DNA of 64,000 bases. It comes from Flagellimonas algicola. Its GTDB lineage: Bacteria; Bacteroidota; Bacteroidia; Flavobacteriales; Flavobacteriaceae. The notes under the pieces were generated by a model. That model saw only the letters and a program-made list of their open reading frames with translations, did no database searches and was not told where the DNA came from. Positions 46,891 to 55,085 of the stretch are shown here, in pieces (within the stretch, counting starts at the first letter, position 1; each line of letters opens with the position of its first letter). The translations under genes were made by a program, and so were the position numbers. The stretch covers positions 186,001 through 250,000 of the forward strand of contig NZ_VCNI01000002.1 of assembly GCF_005937185.1 (NCBI RefSeq), in the 5' to 3' direction.

Positions 46891-47416
46891 TCGTAAACTT
46901 TACTTCCGTGCCGTTTTCGTTTAAGAGTTTATAATCTACCTGCACGTTTTTTCCAAAATGTTCAAAGGTCTTTTCAATCAATCCATGCGCCAGGGCATAC
47001 AACCCTCTAGAAGAGATGTAGATCATTTCCAAACTGTCCTCGGTCTTGGACAACATTTTAAAACGAGGAAGCTCCGCATCCGGATAAAGCTTTCTTACGT
47101 GTACATGAATATGGTCCTCTATACCATATAAAAGTCCCATGGGGTTTCTATAACTGGCTACTACCTCAGGATGGGCAGATGTCAATCCGCCAAACAAATA
47201 ATGCCCAAAGGAATACAGTAATTTTTCCTGGGCAACTTCTGTTTGTTGACTTAGTTCTGCAATGAGACTTACCATCTCATTGAAATCATATGTACCTACG
47301 GATGTATACGCCCCTCCAGAAGGGAGGTCGCAATTTTCTATTATGGAATCAACGGTCTCCAGTCCATAGTTGGACTCGACCATTTCCAAAAACTCAGTGA
47401 ATACAATTCCTTTCAC
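46874..47416 (-). CDS. H-NOX heme nitric oxide/oxygen sensor
   Basis: 180 residues, the usual size. The proximal heme-ligand region IHVHVRKLYPDAELPRF places the His at H104 and the conserved Pro after it, and the YxSxR heme-propionate motif is Y133, S135, R137 (YISSRGL). There is no distal Tyr feature that I can place, so NO rather than O2 is the likely ligand, as in other facultative species. In known systems the ferrous-NO form stops the partner kinase. First gene of a long operon. Confidence 0.92.
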   Translation of the reverse strand: MKGIVFTEFLEMVESNYGLETVDSIIENCDLPSGGAYTSVGTYDFNEMVSLIAELSQQTEVAQEKLLYSFGHYLFGGLTSAHPEVVASYRNPMGLLYGIEDHIHVHVRKLYPDAELPRFKMLSKTEDSLEMIYISSRGLYALAHGLIEKTFEHFGKNVQVDYKLLNENGTEVKFTIVQNG

Positions 47417-47447
47417 AATAAAGAATATTATGAAATAAATGTAGGAA

Positions 47448-47455
47448 TAGTACTA
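47448..47455. promoter_or_regulatory. TAGTACTA palindrome in the H-NOX upstream region
   Basis: An 8-bp perfect palindrome about 32 bp before the H-NOX start, with TAGG and CCTA near it. The same octamer lies 21 bp before the receiver gene at 39784-39791. It could be an operator shared by the two operons, but chance alone gives one or two copies in a 64-kb AT-rich window. Confidence 0.3.
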
Positions 47456-47494
47456 CCTATTTATAAAAATAATGTTGTGAAAACGGGTTTTTTG

Positions 47495-47893
47495 TTAGCC
47501 TTTGATCAATTCACTGATTTCCCAGTAATCAAAAACCTTCTTTAATTTGGATTCGTAATCCTCATATTTTAAAGGCTTTATGATGTAACCGGCAATACCA
47601 ATCTCGAAACATTTTAATAGATCTACTCGATTTTCGGATGTGGTCAAAATGATGACTGGCAAGTATTTAAGTTTTTCGTCCGATTTTATTTTGGTCAGAA
47701 ATTCAATCCCACTCATTCGGGGCATGTTCAAATCCAATAGTATAATATCGGGTAAACTTTCTCCATTTAGAATTTCGAAAGCCTCCTCACCGTTTTTGGC
47801 CTCAATAATTCTATGCTTGGATTGAAACTTGGAAATTGCCCGTTGCAATTTCATGGTCTCTATCATATCGTCTTCTATGAACAGCACATTCAT
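47495..47893 (-). CDS. Stand-alone response regulator (Rcp1-like)
   Basis: 132 residues, receiver only. D8/D9, D54 (ILLDLNMP), T84/T85 and K106 (YIIKPL) are intact. It resembles receivers that partner with phytochrome-type or PAS kinases. It lies 78 bp upstream of H-NOX, in the same direction, and is likely part of the same relay. A terminator behind YjbR separates it from genes to the right. Confidence 0.87.
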   Translation of the reverse strand: MNVLFIEDDMIETMKLQRAISKFQSKHRIIEAKNGEEAFEILNGESLPDIILLDLNMPRMSGIEFLTKIKSDEKLKYLPVIILTTSENRVDLLKCFEIGIAGYIIKPLKYEDYESKLKKVFDYWEISELIKG

Positions 47894-47962
47894 GATCTAA
47901 TTCGATTTAGTACACAAAATTGGGGAATCGCAATCAGAAAAGGACTACAAAATGGTTAAATA

Positions 47963-47991
47963 CAAAAAAACTATCGATGAACTGTAGTTTT
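47963..47991 (-). terminator. Terminator downstream of the YjbR gene
   Basis: On the minus strand AAAACTA pairs with TAGTTTT around an 11-nt loop, followed by TTTTTTT. It lies about 35 bp past the YjbR stop and before the receiver gene. It marks the right edge of the signalling block. Confidence 0.65.
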
Positions 47992-48023
47992 GTTTCGATG
48001 AACCAAACGTCCCTTTCCCAAAC

Positions 48024-48383
48024 CTACCCCATAGAAGCCAGCTCGTCTTTTAACTTTTTGGTCAGTCCGGAAACCACCAGATCATAGGAATGGTCAACAA
48101 GCTCTTCAATAAGATTTGGAGGAAGATGTTCCAGCATAAGGGTATTCCAATGCTTCTTACTCATGTGGTATCCAGGGATAATATCCCCATCGTATTCCTC
48201 TCGTAACTCCACCGCCCGATCAGGGTCACACTTTAAATTGCATTGCGGGGGTAAGCGCTCCAAGGCCATAAGGGCAAACATTTTGCCCATGACCTTGAAA
48301 ACCAAAGTTTGTTCATCAAAAGGAAAATCCTCCGTTACCCCTTTTTTGCGAATGCACAGCTCCCTTAGTTGTTCAACATTCAT
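48024..48383 (-). CDS. MmcQ/YjbR-family protein
   Basis: 119 residues. Starts MNVEQLRELCIRKKGVTEDFPF, then KVMGKMFALMALE and YHMSKKHWNTLML, all typical of YjbR. The fold has a double-wing DNA-binding-like shape but no clear function. Two bp from the Dabb gene. Conserved across many bacteria. Confidence 0.88.
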   Translation of the reverse strand: MNVEQLRELCIRKKGVTEDFPFDEQTLVFKVMGKMFALMALERLPPQCNLKCDPDRAVELREEYDGDIIPGYHMSKKHWNTLMLEHLPPNLIEELVDHSYDLVVSGLTKKLKDELASMG

Positions 48384-48385
48384 CC

Positions 48386-48781
48386 TTATAAGCCTAAAGA
48401 ATCATATACAATGACCTTTTTCCATAAATGTTTGCATTCATCAATAAACGTCAAGTGCGCCTGCTCCTTCTGGTATCCTTCCTGTGCCTCTGCCGATTCA
48501 AACGTAACAATCAAGGAATAGGTAAACGATCCGTCCACCACCTCTCTGGTTGCCTTGGGAGGAGTGCCAATAAAGTTGGTCTTGGCAAACTTGGAATTGT
48601 CAAGGAACTTCTTAAGGGAAGCTTCAAACAGGTCGCGATCGGCCTCATTGTCGGGGTTATTGAACCAAAAGTACACCGTGTGGGCAAAAGTGGAATCAAA
48701 TGTATTCATACTGTCTTGGGTTTGTGCTAAGGACATATTAACCATGCCCAATAAAAATAAAGTTATACATGTAGTTCTCAT
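48386..48781 (-). CDS. Secreted Dabb (stress-responsive alpha/beta barrel) protein
   Basis: 131 residues. Signal peptide (MRTTCITLFLLGMVNMSLAQ) then the Dabb fold: HTVYFWFNNPDNEADRDLF, TFESAEAQEGYQKEQAHLTFID. Most Dabb proteins are cytoplasmic; here one is exported to the periplasm. The function is unknown. Confidence 0.82.
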   Translation of the reverse strand: MRTTCITLFLLGMVNMSLAQTQDSMNTFDSTFAHTVYFWFNNPDNEADRDLFEASLKKFLDNSKFAKTNFIGTPPKATREVVDGSFTYSLIVTFESAEAQEGYQKEQAHLTFIDECKHLWKKVIVYDSLGL

Positions 48782-48787
48782 ACGTTT

Positions 48788-49411
48788 CTATTCTTCTAAA
48801 AAATGTTTATCGCGATTTGTTATTTCCAGAGCTGAGTAGTCCAAGGTCCATCCAATGGTCTCCACAATCTTTTCCACCAAAAATACAGCTTGCAGCGCTT
48901 CTTTGCGCGCTGTGTCCATAAGCCCGCTTTCAGGGATTTTTTGTTTGATGTGATCTTTTGCTTCTTGGTTAACATTGGTAAGGTCGTCTGGGGAAAAGCT
49001 ATTGAACAATCCATTTTTAATATCATAGAACTGAAGCTCAGGTTCTATGGAAAGTACTTCAGGTTGTGGAAAATTATCCAGGATTATCTTTTTGCGCTTG
49101 TCATCGGCCCTTAGTTTCAGTTTGGTAAGATCATACCCTATTTGCGCCTTGGCCTTAACGATGATCAACGCCTTTTTTTTGCTGCTCAATAGACTGAACA
49201 GGCCTTCTTTGGTGTTTTCGTAATTGTATATCTCCGCGAAGTCCCCTTCCACCGAAACCAGTTTGCACACGCTCCTGATCTTATCCAACAACACGGTAGA
49301 TTGCTGTTTGGTCAAATCCTTGTTTTTCTTTCTTCGAAACAAAGAGAACAGCCAGTACATGAGTATGGCGCCCAAAATCAGACCCAGTATAACTTCTAGA
49401 ATATCATCCAT
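48788..49411 (-). CDS. DUF4230 domain protein
   Basis: 207 residues. N-terminal TM (about 3-22; ILEVILGLILGAILMYWLFSLF), a basic stop-transfer RRKKNKD, then the DUF4230 domain (VCKLVSVEGDFAEIYNYENT, KAQIGYDLTKLK). Function unknown. It overlaps the DUF4260 gene by 8 bp. Confidence 0.82.
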   Translation of the reverse strand: MDDILEVILGLILGAILMYWLFSLFRRKKNKDLTKQQSTVLLDKIRSVCKLVSVEGDFAEIYNYENTKEGLFSLLSSKKKALIIVKAKAQIGYDLTKLKLRADDKRKKIILDNFPQPEVLSIEPELQFYDIKNGLFNSFSPDDLTNVNQEAKDHIKQKIPESGLMDTARKEALQAVFLVEKIVETIGWTLDYSALEITNRDKHFLEE

Positions 49412-49763
49412 TTCCTTTTCCCACTTCTCCTAAATGGGTAAACTTAAATCCTTTGTAATATTTTAATCCATAGCCAAAAATCCTATCCATGGAGGCATGC
49501 GAAAACAAAATCACTCCAATTAGCTGAACCAATGGCATTGACCAAAACACACCAGCTAAATAAATCAAAATAGCCAATCCTTTATGATGAAATATGTTAT
49601 AAATAATTGCCCCAGTCCTATTTCCCAACAAATACCCCAACATTCCTATGTCGGGCGTAAGAATGAATACCAAAAACAACCACCAAGGAAAGTCCAACAA
49701 GCTATAAAGATACAGCCCTAATACAAACATGGATAGCTCTTCAATTTTTAGTACACTTTTCAT
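49404..49763 (-). CDS. DUF4260 membrane protein
   Basis: 119 residues with about four TM segments and the family motifs PDIGMLGYLLGNRTGAIIYN and FSHASMDRIFGYGLKY. Function unknown. It overlaps both neighbours by 4 to 8 bp, so it is part of a tight operon. Confidence 0.83.
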   Translation of the reverse strand: MKSVLKIEELSMFVLGLYLYSLLDFPWWLFLVFILTPDIGMLGYLLGNRTGAIIYNIFHHKGLAILIYLAGVFWSMPLVQLIGVILFSHASMDRIFGYGLKYYKGFKFTHLGEVGKGNG

Positions 49764-50512
49764 AGGTTCTCTATTTGATATAAAACTGGCCTACTAGGGC
49801 TGGCATCGTTTTCAAACGGAGCCACTTGTAGATTTAAGAAATATGGGCCATCCTTAATTTCATTATCAACATAGATCAACTCCGTAATAGTGGCGTCCAC
49901 TCTAGGTGTCTCAGCAGTATTCCAGAATGTATGGTGACCTGCAAGTGCACCGCCATCTTTTTCCTTATCTACGGATGGAAGATCCACCAATAAATGCAAG
50001 ATTCCTTTGTTCACCAAAAATTCCAAGGCTTCTTTTAATAAATAGGGTGGATTGGTGTTGGAATAGTTTTGTGCACATTTGCTTTTTAGGTTTGGAATGG
50101 TTCGGATTATTACAGCTTCCCTTTTTTTGGTGCCAAGTGCATAGCGCAGCTGCTTTTCCGAAATCACAAAATCCTTTCCTTGCCTTTCAGGTGCCACGGT
50201 AATCACTTCAGCCCAAAAAAAATAACGTTTTAATTTTTGATTGACCGAATGAAACGCCTTGGTAATATGACCCAGGCATTCCGTGTGGGTCACATGGGAA
50301 TGCGGGTTGAACCAGATGTCGTTAAAGTTGGTGGAAGCACCCTCCGACACCTTCCCAATGAACTTCCCTTCTTTATGCGGTACTATTTTGGGAGGATCCA
50401 AATACCACGCATTCACATTGCCCTTATCTCCCCGTAAAGGGATGGAAATGTCCAACGGTTTGGACAAATCTATTTTATAGTTCTTGGAATTGTACTTAAT
50501 GGTAGTGATCAT
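49760..50512 (-). CDS. Cyclase-family metal hydrolase (kynurenine formamidase-like)
   Basis: 250 residues. NPHSHVTHTECLGHI carries the metal His pattern of the cyclase/KynB superfamily, with an AGHHTFWNTAETP late motif. These enzymes hydrolyse formamides or ring amides. No kynurenine genes are nearby, so the substrate is unknown. Overlaps DUF4260 by 4 bp. Confidence 0.8.
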   Translation of the reverse strand: MITTIKYNSKNYKIDLSKPLDISIPLRGDKGNVNAWYLDPPKIVPHKEGKFIGKVSEGASTNFNDIWFNPHSHVTHTECLGHITKAFHSVNQKLKRYFFWAEVITVAPERQGKDFVISEKQLRYALGTKKREAVIIRTIPNLKSKCAQNYSNTNPPYLLKEALEFLVNKGILHLLVDLPSVDKEKDGGALAGHHTFWNTAETPRVDATITELIYVDNEIKDGPYFLNLQVAPFENDASPSRPVLYQIENL

Positions 50513-50535
50513 TTATGCTGAACTTGTTTCAGTAT

Positions 50536-50829
50536 TTAGCAAAATACGTTGAGTAAATCTAACAAATCCTTGTTTTTAGATTTTACAAGGTTCCATTTCC
50601 AATCTTTCTTCCAGTTTTTAAGTTGCTTCTCTCTTTTAAAAGCTAGTTCAACATCATCAAATTCTTCATAATAAATCAGAATCTTTAAATGATATTTCTT
50701 CGTAAAAACTGCACCAGTTCCATCTATATGTTTTCGTATCCTTTTCTTTATGTTTCTTGTTGCTCCAATATAAAGTATAGTTCTTGAGGCATTGGTCAAC
50801 ATATAAACATATCCTTTCTCTAAATTCAT
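50536..50829 (-). CDS. GIY-YIG nuclease-family protein
   Basis: 97 residues. The GIY-YIG signature appears as GYVYMLTN and LYIGATRNIKKRI, with a conserved Arg and a downstream Glu. This small UPF0213-like form is common and its natural substrate is not known. Start at 50829 (MNLEKGYVYML) gives the usual family start; an in-frame ATG at 50841 exists. It lies between the cyclase and hemW in the same direction. Confidence 0.85.
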   Translation of the reverse strand: MNLEKGYVYMLTNASRTILYIGATRNIKKRIRKHIDGTGAVFTKKYHLKILIYYEEFDDVELAFKREKQLKNWKKDWKWNLVKSKNKDLLDLLNVFC

Positions 50830-50850
50830 ATAAGTTAACAAATCCTGAAT

Positions 50851-51978
50851 CTAGTTCAGGATAAATAAATCCGACGCCATCCCGTCCACCAAAAATTTTC
50901 CTTCTTGCGTAGCCGTAAGTGTTCCATCATTTAGCATTAGCAATCCTGCCTCAAGAAATTTTCGACTACATCGATTCAAATGCCCCAGATAGTCTGCACC
51001 ATATTCCGCCTCCACTTTTTCCAAGGAAACACCCCAAATGGTACGTAAGCCAGTCATAACATATTCATTATATCTATCCGTCAAAGTCAACTTTTCTTTC
51101 TCGGATGGCAACTCTCCTGCTTGAATCGCTTTTATATACTTATTGTTGTTTCGCACATTCCAACTGCGGTTCATCCCATCAAAAGAGTGCGCAGATGGTC
51201 CAATACCAATATATTTCTTGCCTTGCCAATACGAAGTATTGTTCTTGGAAAAGAAACCCGATTTTCCAAAATTGGAAATCTCGTAGTTTACAAAACCATT
51301 TGCCTCCAGAATTTCAACCAACATGTGGAACTGCTCTTGGGCGTGGGCATCATCCACATCCGCCACCTTGCCTTGCTCTATAAATTTCTTTAGCGCTGTT
51401 CGGGGTTCTACCGTAAGGGCATAACTGGAGATATGGGGTAGACCAAAAGCAAGTGCCTTTTCAATATTGGATCTCCAGCGATCATGATCCATCCCAGGGA
51501 TGCCATAAATCAAATCGATGGAAATATTTTCAAAGTATTTTGTAGCCTCCGCAATACAATTTTCGGCTTCATCAGAATTATGGGCTCTGTTCATCAACTC
51601 TAAATCCTGATCATAAAAAGATTGGATGCCAATGCTGAGACGATTGATTGGGCTTTCGGATAATTGGACAATTCGATTATTGGACAAATCGTCCGGATTG
51701 GCCTCTAAGGTTATCTCTGGGTTTTCAGCGACCTTGAACTCTTTATAGACCTGGTCTATGAGCATTTCAATATCAGCATTTTCCAAAATTGATGGTGTTC
51801 CTCCCCCAAAGTAAATAGTTTCCACCTCCGTATCTCCCAATTCAGCATTGCGTTGCCGAATTTCTTCGCAAAGCGCTTGCAGCATCAGCTCCTTTTTTCC
51901 CAATTGTGTGGAAAAATGAAAATCGCAATAGTGGCAAGCTTGTTTACAAAACGGAATGTGGATATAAACTCCAGACAT
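50851..51978 (-). CDS. hemW: Radical SAM heme chaperone HemW
   Basis: 375 residues. Radical-SAM cysteines CKQACHYC (CxxxCxxC), FGGGTPS, and the HemW region that replaces the older CPDH-like assignment (YEISNFGK, SYWQGKKYIGIGPSAHSF). HemW moves heme to target proteins in the cytoplasm, including respiratory enzymes. Start at 51978 (MSGVYIHIPF) fits the family; the ATG at 52005 adds nine residues. Next to ruvC, 43 bp away. Confidence 0.92.
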   Translation of the reverse strand: MSGVYIHIPFCKQACHYCDFHFSTQLGKKELMLQALCEEIRQRNAELGDTEVETIYFGGGTPSILENADIEMLIDQVYKEFKVAENPEITLEANPDDLSNNRIVQLSESPINRLSIGIQSFYDQDLELMNRAHNSDEAENCIAEATKYFENISIDLIYGIPGMDHDRWRSNIEKALAFGLPHISSYALTVEPRTALKKFIEQGKVADVDDAHAQEQFHMLVEILEANGFVNYEISNFGKSGFFSKNNTSYWQGKKYIGIGPSAHSFDGMNRSWNVRNNNKYIKAIQAGELPSEKEKLTLTDRYNEYVMTGLRTIWGVSLEKVEAEYGADYLGHLNRCSRKFLEAGLLMLNDGTLTATQEGKFLVDGMASDLFILN

Positions 51979-52021
51979 ACTTTGTTGAGCCTTTAATTTG
52001 CACATTAATAATTAAAAATTT

Positions 52022-52576
52022 CTAATTATTAACTTTCTTCGGATTCTGCTTGACAAAAGCTTCCCATCCTGTATAACTCTTGCCTACGTCCACTCTTCCT
52101 TTGTTGTAAAAATGGCAAACTGCCGCCGCCAGTCCATCCGTGCTATCCAAATTTTTGGGAAGGGATTTTAATTGAAGTACACTTTGGAGCATTTTGGCTA
52201 CTTGCTCCTTGCTTGCATTCCCGTTCCCGGTAATAGCCATCTTAATTTTTTTGGGCATGTACTCTGTAATGGGAATTTGTCGGGATAGTCCAGCAGCCAT
52301 GGCCACCCCCTGTGCTCTGCCCAATTTCAACATGGACTGGACATTTTTTCCATAGAAAGGAGCTTCTATCGCAATTTCATCCGGATGGTAGGTGTCTATG
52401 AGTTCCAAGGTGCGATCAAAAATGAGCTTTAGCTTGGTATAGGGGTCGCTATATTTTCTGAGGAGCAACTCATTCATCTGGACAAATTGCATTTGTTTGT
52501 TCACCACCTTAATGATTCCAAATCCCATTATGGTTGTTCCTGGATCTATTCCTAAAATAATCTTTTCCGTGGCCAA
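52022..52576 (-). CDS. ruvC: Holliday junction endonuclease RuvC
   Basis: 184 residues. Catalytic Asp in ILGIDPGTTIMGFG, Glu in IEAPFYGKNVQSMLKLG, and the Asp pair in LDSTDGLAAAVCHFY. It cuts Holliday junctions at the end of recombinational repair. It is 2 bp after a lipoprotein gene. Confidence 0.95.
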   Translation of the reverse strand: MATEKIILGIDPGTTIMGFGIIKVVNKQMQFVQMNELLLRKYSDPYTKLKLIFDRTLELIDTYHPDEIAIEAPFYGKNVQSMLKLGRAQGVAMAAGLSRQIPITEYMPKKIKMAITGNGNASKEQVAKMLQSVLQLKSLPKNLDSTDGLAAAVCHFYNKGRVDVGKSYTGWEAFVKQNPKKVNN

Positions 52577-52578
52577 AA

Positions 52579-53058
52579 CTATTGGGTGTTTAAAACAATG
52601 GGAAGCCTAATACGCATTTTTACCGGTATCCCTTGATAGGTTGCAGACTTTACCGTCGTCAAATCGTTCAATCGTTCTGATATGAGTTCGTTAAAGTTCT
52701 CAATTTCGCCAAGCACGCTGGAGCTTTCCTCAATATTTGAAATGAGGATCCATCCTTGTTCATCAATATTAAAGTCGACAAAAACCGTGTCATTGAGATC
52801 CTTCTTCACCTGAAATTGCAAATCGGAAAGCGCTTCAGAAAAATAGTGCATCAACACAGTCTGAAAACACTCTTTTTGGATTGCTTTGGAGTCCACCTCA
52901 TCACATTCTCCCACAAATAATGGGTAGTTTTCAATAGTGTTCCAATCAATTTCCTGCAGCTTATCATGTACAATTTTATCCGTCTTCTCTTCCTTTGACA
53001 TGAACAGTTGGCAAGAGGACATAAATACCAAAAACAATACTGCTAAACACTTGCGCAT
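52579..53058 (-). CDS. Putative lipoprotein with TonB-C-like domain
   Basis: 159 residues. Signal peptide with lipobox ending MSSCQ (C16), then a part that resembles a TonB C-terminal domain (VFVDFNIDEQGWILISNIEES, TYQGIPVKMRIRLPIVL). It lies downstream of an M56 protein that ends in a TonB domain; a terminator at 53113-53140 separates them. No known function. Confidence 0.6.
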   Translation of the reverse strand: MRKCLAVLFLVFMSSCQLFMSKEEKTDKIVHDKLQEIDWNTIENYPLFVGECDEVDSKAIQKECFQTVLMHYFSEALSDLQFQVKKDLNDTVFVDFNIDEQGWILISNIEESSSVLGEIENFNELISERLNDLTTVKSATYQGIPVKMRIRLPIVLNTQ

Positions 53059-53112
53059 ACGGCCCCATGAATTTGGCTGAAATTACGATTTTTTGACCAT
53101 ACCTGTAAACCC

Positions 53113-53140
53113 AAAAAGGCCTGAAAATACTTCAGGCCTT
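53113..53140 (-). terminator. Terminator after the second M56 gene
   Basis: AAGGCCTGAA (53116-53125) and TTCAGGCCTT (53131-53140) form a perfect 10-bp stem with a 5-nt loop. On the minus strand it is followed by TTTTTGGGTTT. It lies just past the M56 stop. Confidence 0.88.
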
Positions 53141-53159
53141 CTGTTTTAGATTGTATGTG

Positions 53160-54581
53160 TCAGTCCAGTTTAAAGGATATGGGCATACTAAACGGGACAC
53201 TGACCAGCTTTCCTTTCTGCTTTCCCGGAATCATTTTTGGCAATTTGGAAATAATCCGAACCGCTTCGTCTTCCAACAACTTATGTGGCCCCCGTTGTCG
53301 AATCCCAACAACTTCTCCCTCCGTGTTGATTCGGAAAAGTATGCTCACTCTACCCTGAATCCCTCTTTCTTGGGCTTCCTCTGGAAATTTAAAATGCTTT
53401 CGGATATGCTCGTTGATATTTTTCATAAAGCAATCTTTTTTATCTGGTGAATCTTCGCATCCCGGAAAAGTTGGGACTTCTTCCACGACAGCAAAGGGTA
53501 CTTCAATTCCTGTGGCATCCACACCAGTGGTAACATTCCATCCGTCCACTGTGATCGAGTTTTCATTCAACTGACGTATCATTGAGCTGGTCATTTTGGA
53601 TATTTCTGCAATTTCTTCCTCGGACAAGCTTTCTTTTTTTTCGATTTCCTCATTCAAAATAGATAGTTTTTCCGCAAGGGAGCCTTTAATTTCAGCAGCT
53701 TCTTGACTTTGCCCTATTGCCTCTTCAGTCTCACAGGATGTGTACAAAAGCATTCCAGCAGCAATGGGCAACAATAAGGCATATTTCAACTGATATATTG
53801 ACTTTGACCTTTTTCTTGTTAACATGACGATTCGTTTTTTGATTAATGATTTTTTATAAAACTGATTGACAAGACTGAAATTCTGACTGTGAAAAACCTC
53901 TGAAAGCAATAACTCGTACTGTTCCTTTTTGCCAGTTTTGGATGCCTTGGCGTCTGCAATAAACTCATGAAGCTCGGAGATTCGTGATTGATATAAGTAG
54001 ACCAGGGGATTGAACCAAAATGCAATCCGCATCAATTCCAAAAAGATCAAATCCAAGGAGTGCCACTGTTTTACATGCACCAATTCATGCTGGACTATGC
54101 GTTCCTGTTTTTCCTCCGGAATTTCTTCACCCAAAAAGACATTTTTAAGAAACGAGAAGGCGGCCGAGCTTTGGGGAATTTGAATTTCGGTGTACTCCTT
54201 ATAATATTTGGTTTTCCCTATGGCTTTAAGGTGATACAAGCGGAAGAGTTTAGTAACAAACCAAACAGTCATAATTAAAGCCCCAATGGCAAACAGCACA
54301 TACTCCCATGAATTAGGTTCAAAAATTGAGGTTTCCATTCCAGATGGTAATAGCACGGCCTCATCCAGTTGCAAAAACAACGTCTGATATTCAACCAAGT
54401 TTTCTGGAACATTGGTTTTTAGAGCTTCAATTTTTATCCAGGGAAGTATCAAGGACAGAACAAAGCTTGCCAAAAGATAAAACCGGTTCCATTGAAGAAA
54501 GGTCTCTCTTTTAAGAAGCAGGTCGTATATGAGTAAAAAGACCAATTGAATGGTCACACTTTCCAAAATATAGGTAATCAT
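53160..54581 (-). CDS. M56 metallopeptidase with C-terminal TonB domain
   Basis: 473 residues. Three N-terminal TM segments, HELVH (HExxH, H165-H169), LWFNPLVYLYQSRI, and a TM near 270-285 (ALLLPIAAGMLLYTS) followed by a periplasmic part. The end (about 375-473; VPTFPGCEDSPDKKDC, VSILFRINTEGEVVGI) is a TonB_C-type energy-transducer domain. The BlaR1-like signalling protease is thus fused to a domain that usually touches outer-membrane transporters. It overlaps the BlaI gene by 4 bp. Confidence 0.87.
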   Translation of the reverse strand: MITYILESVTIQLVFLLIYDLLLKRETFLQWNRFYLLASFVLSLILPWIKIEALKTNVPENLVEYQTLFLQLDEAVLLPSGMETSIFEPNSWEYVLFAIGALIMTVWFVTKLFRLYHLKAIGKTKYYKEYTEIQIPQSSAAFSFLKNVFLGEEIPEEKQERIVQHELVHVKQWHSLDLIFLELMRIAFWFNPLVYLYQSRISELHEFIADAKASKTGKKEQYELLLSEVFHSQNFSLVNQFYKKSLIKKRIVMLTRKRSKSIYQLKYALLLPIAAGMLLYTSCETEEAIGQSQEAAEIKGSLAEKLSILNEEIEKKESLSEEEIAEISKMTSSMIRQLNENSITVDGWNVTTGVDATGIEVPFAVVEEVPTFPGCEDSPDKKDCFMKNINEHIRKHFKFPEEAQERGIQGRVSILFRINTEGEVVGIRQRGPHKLLEDEAVRIISKLPKMIPGKQKGKLVSVPFSMPISFKLD

Positions 54582-54940
54582 TTCGAGTCCTTTTTAATGG
54601 TTTGCATAATCTCTTCCAGTTCAGTTAGACTGATATCGTTCTTTTTCATAAAAAATGACACCATACTTTTAAAGGAGCCTTGAAAGTATCCATCCACCAA
54701 TTTGGATATGGACTGATTGCTATATTCCTCTTTTCTTACCAAAGGAAAATAAATGTGCCCTTTTCCCACTTTTTCATGACTCACAAAGCCTTTGTCCTCC
54801 AATATTCTGACAATTGTTGATACGGTATTGTATGCTGGTTTAGGCTCTGGTAACATTTCTATGATTGCGGCCACATTTCCTTTTTCCAATTGCCACAACA
54901 ATTGCATCACCTCTTCTTCTGCCTTTGTCAACTGTTTCAT
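54578..54940 (-). CDS. BlaI/MecI/CopY-family repressor, second copy
   Basis: 120 residues. Winged helix (LTKAEEEVMQLLWQLEKGNVAAIIEMLPEPKPAYNTVSTIVRILEDKGFV) and C-terminal dimer helices. Forms a two-gene unit with the M56-TonB protein. It differs clearly from the BlaI at 12913 and has a different operator. Three copies of that operator are upstream. Confidence 0.9.
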   Translation of the reverse strand: MKQLTKAEEEVMQLLWQLEKGNVAAIIEMLPEPKPAYNTVSTIVRILEDKGFVSHEKVGKGHIYFPLVRKEEYSNQSISKLVDGYFQGSFKSMVSFFMKKNDISLTELEEIMQTIKKDSK

Positions 54941-54945
54941 TATTC

Positions 54946-55013
54946 AACTAAGTTTTTAGTTTTAACCTGAAACAAATATAACTAAATTTTTAGTTTAAAC
55001 TAATTTATTAGTT
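54946..55013 (-). promoter_or_regulatory. Three BlaI-type operators around the second BlaI promoter
   Basis: AACTAA-N4-TTAGTT occurs three times: 54946-54961, 54980-54995 and 54998-55013. All twelve arm bases are identical in each copy; centres are 34 and 18 bp apart. A -7 box TATATTTG (minus, 54973-54980) lies between the first and second copies, so repressor on these sites would cover the promoter. The TTAGTTTAAACTAA joined between copies is itself palindromic. Confidence 0.85.
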
Positions 55014-55057
55014 AAAAAATGCTGAATTTTATGCGGAGCCCTGTAACATTTGATGTT

Positions 55058-55065
55058 TAAATTTG
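55058..55065 (+). promoter_or_regulatory. Possible -7 box for the DUF456 gene
   Basis: TAAATTTG matches TAnnTTTG, 20 bp before the ATG at 55086. No -33 TTG at the normal distance. The BlaI operators lie just upstream, so this gene may be repressed by the same BlaI. Confidence 0.35.
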
Positions 55066-55085
55066 TCTCATAGTCAAACGCCCGT

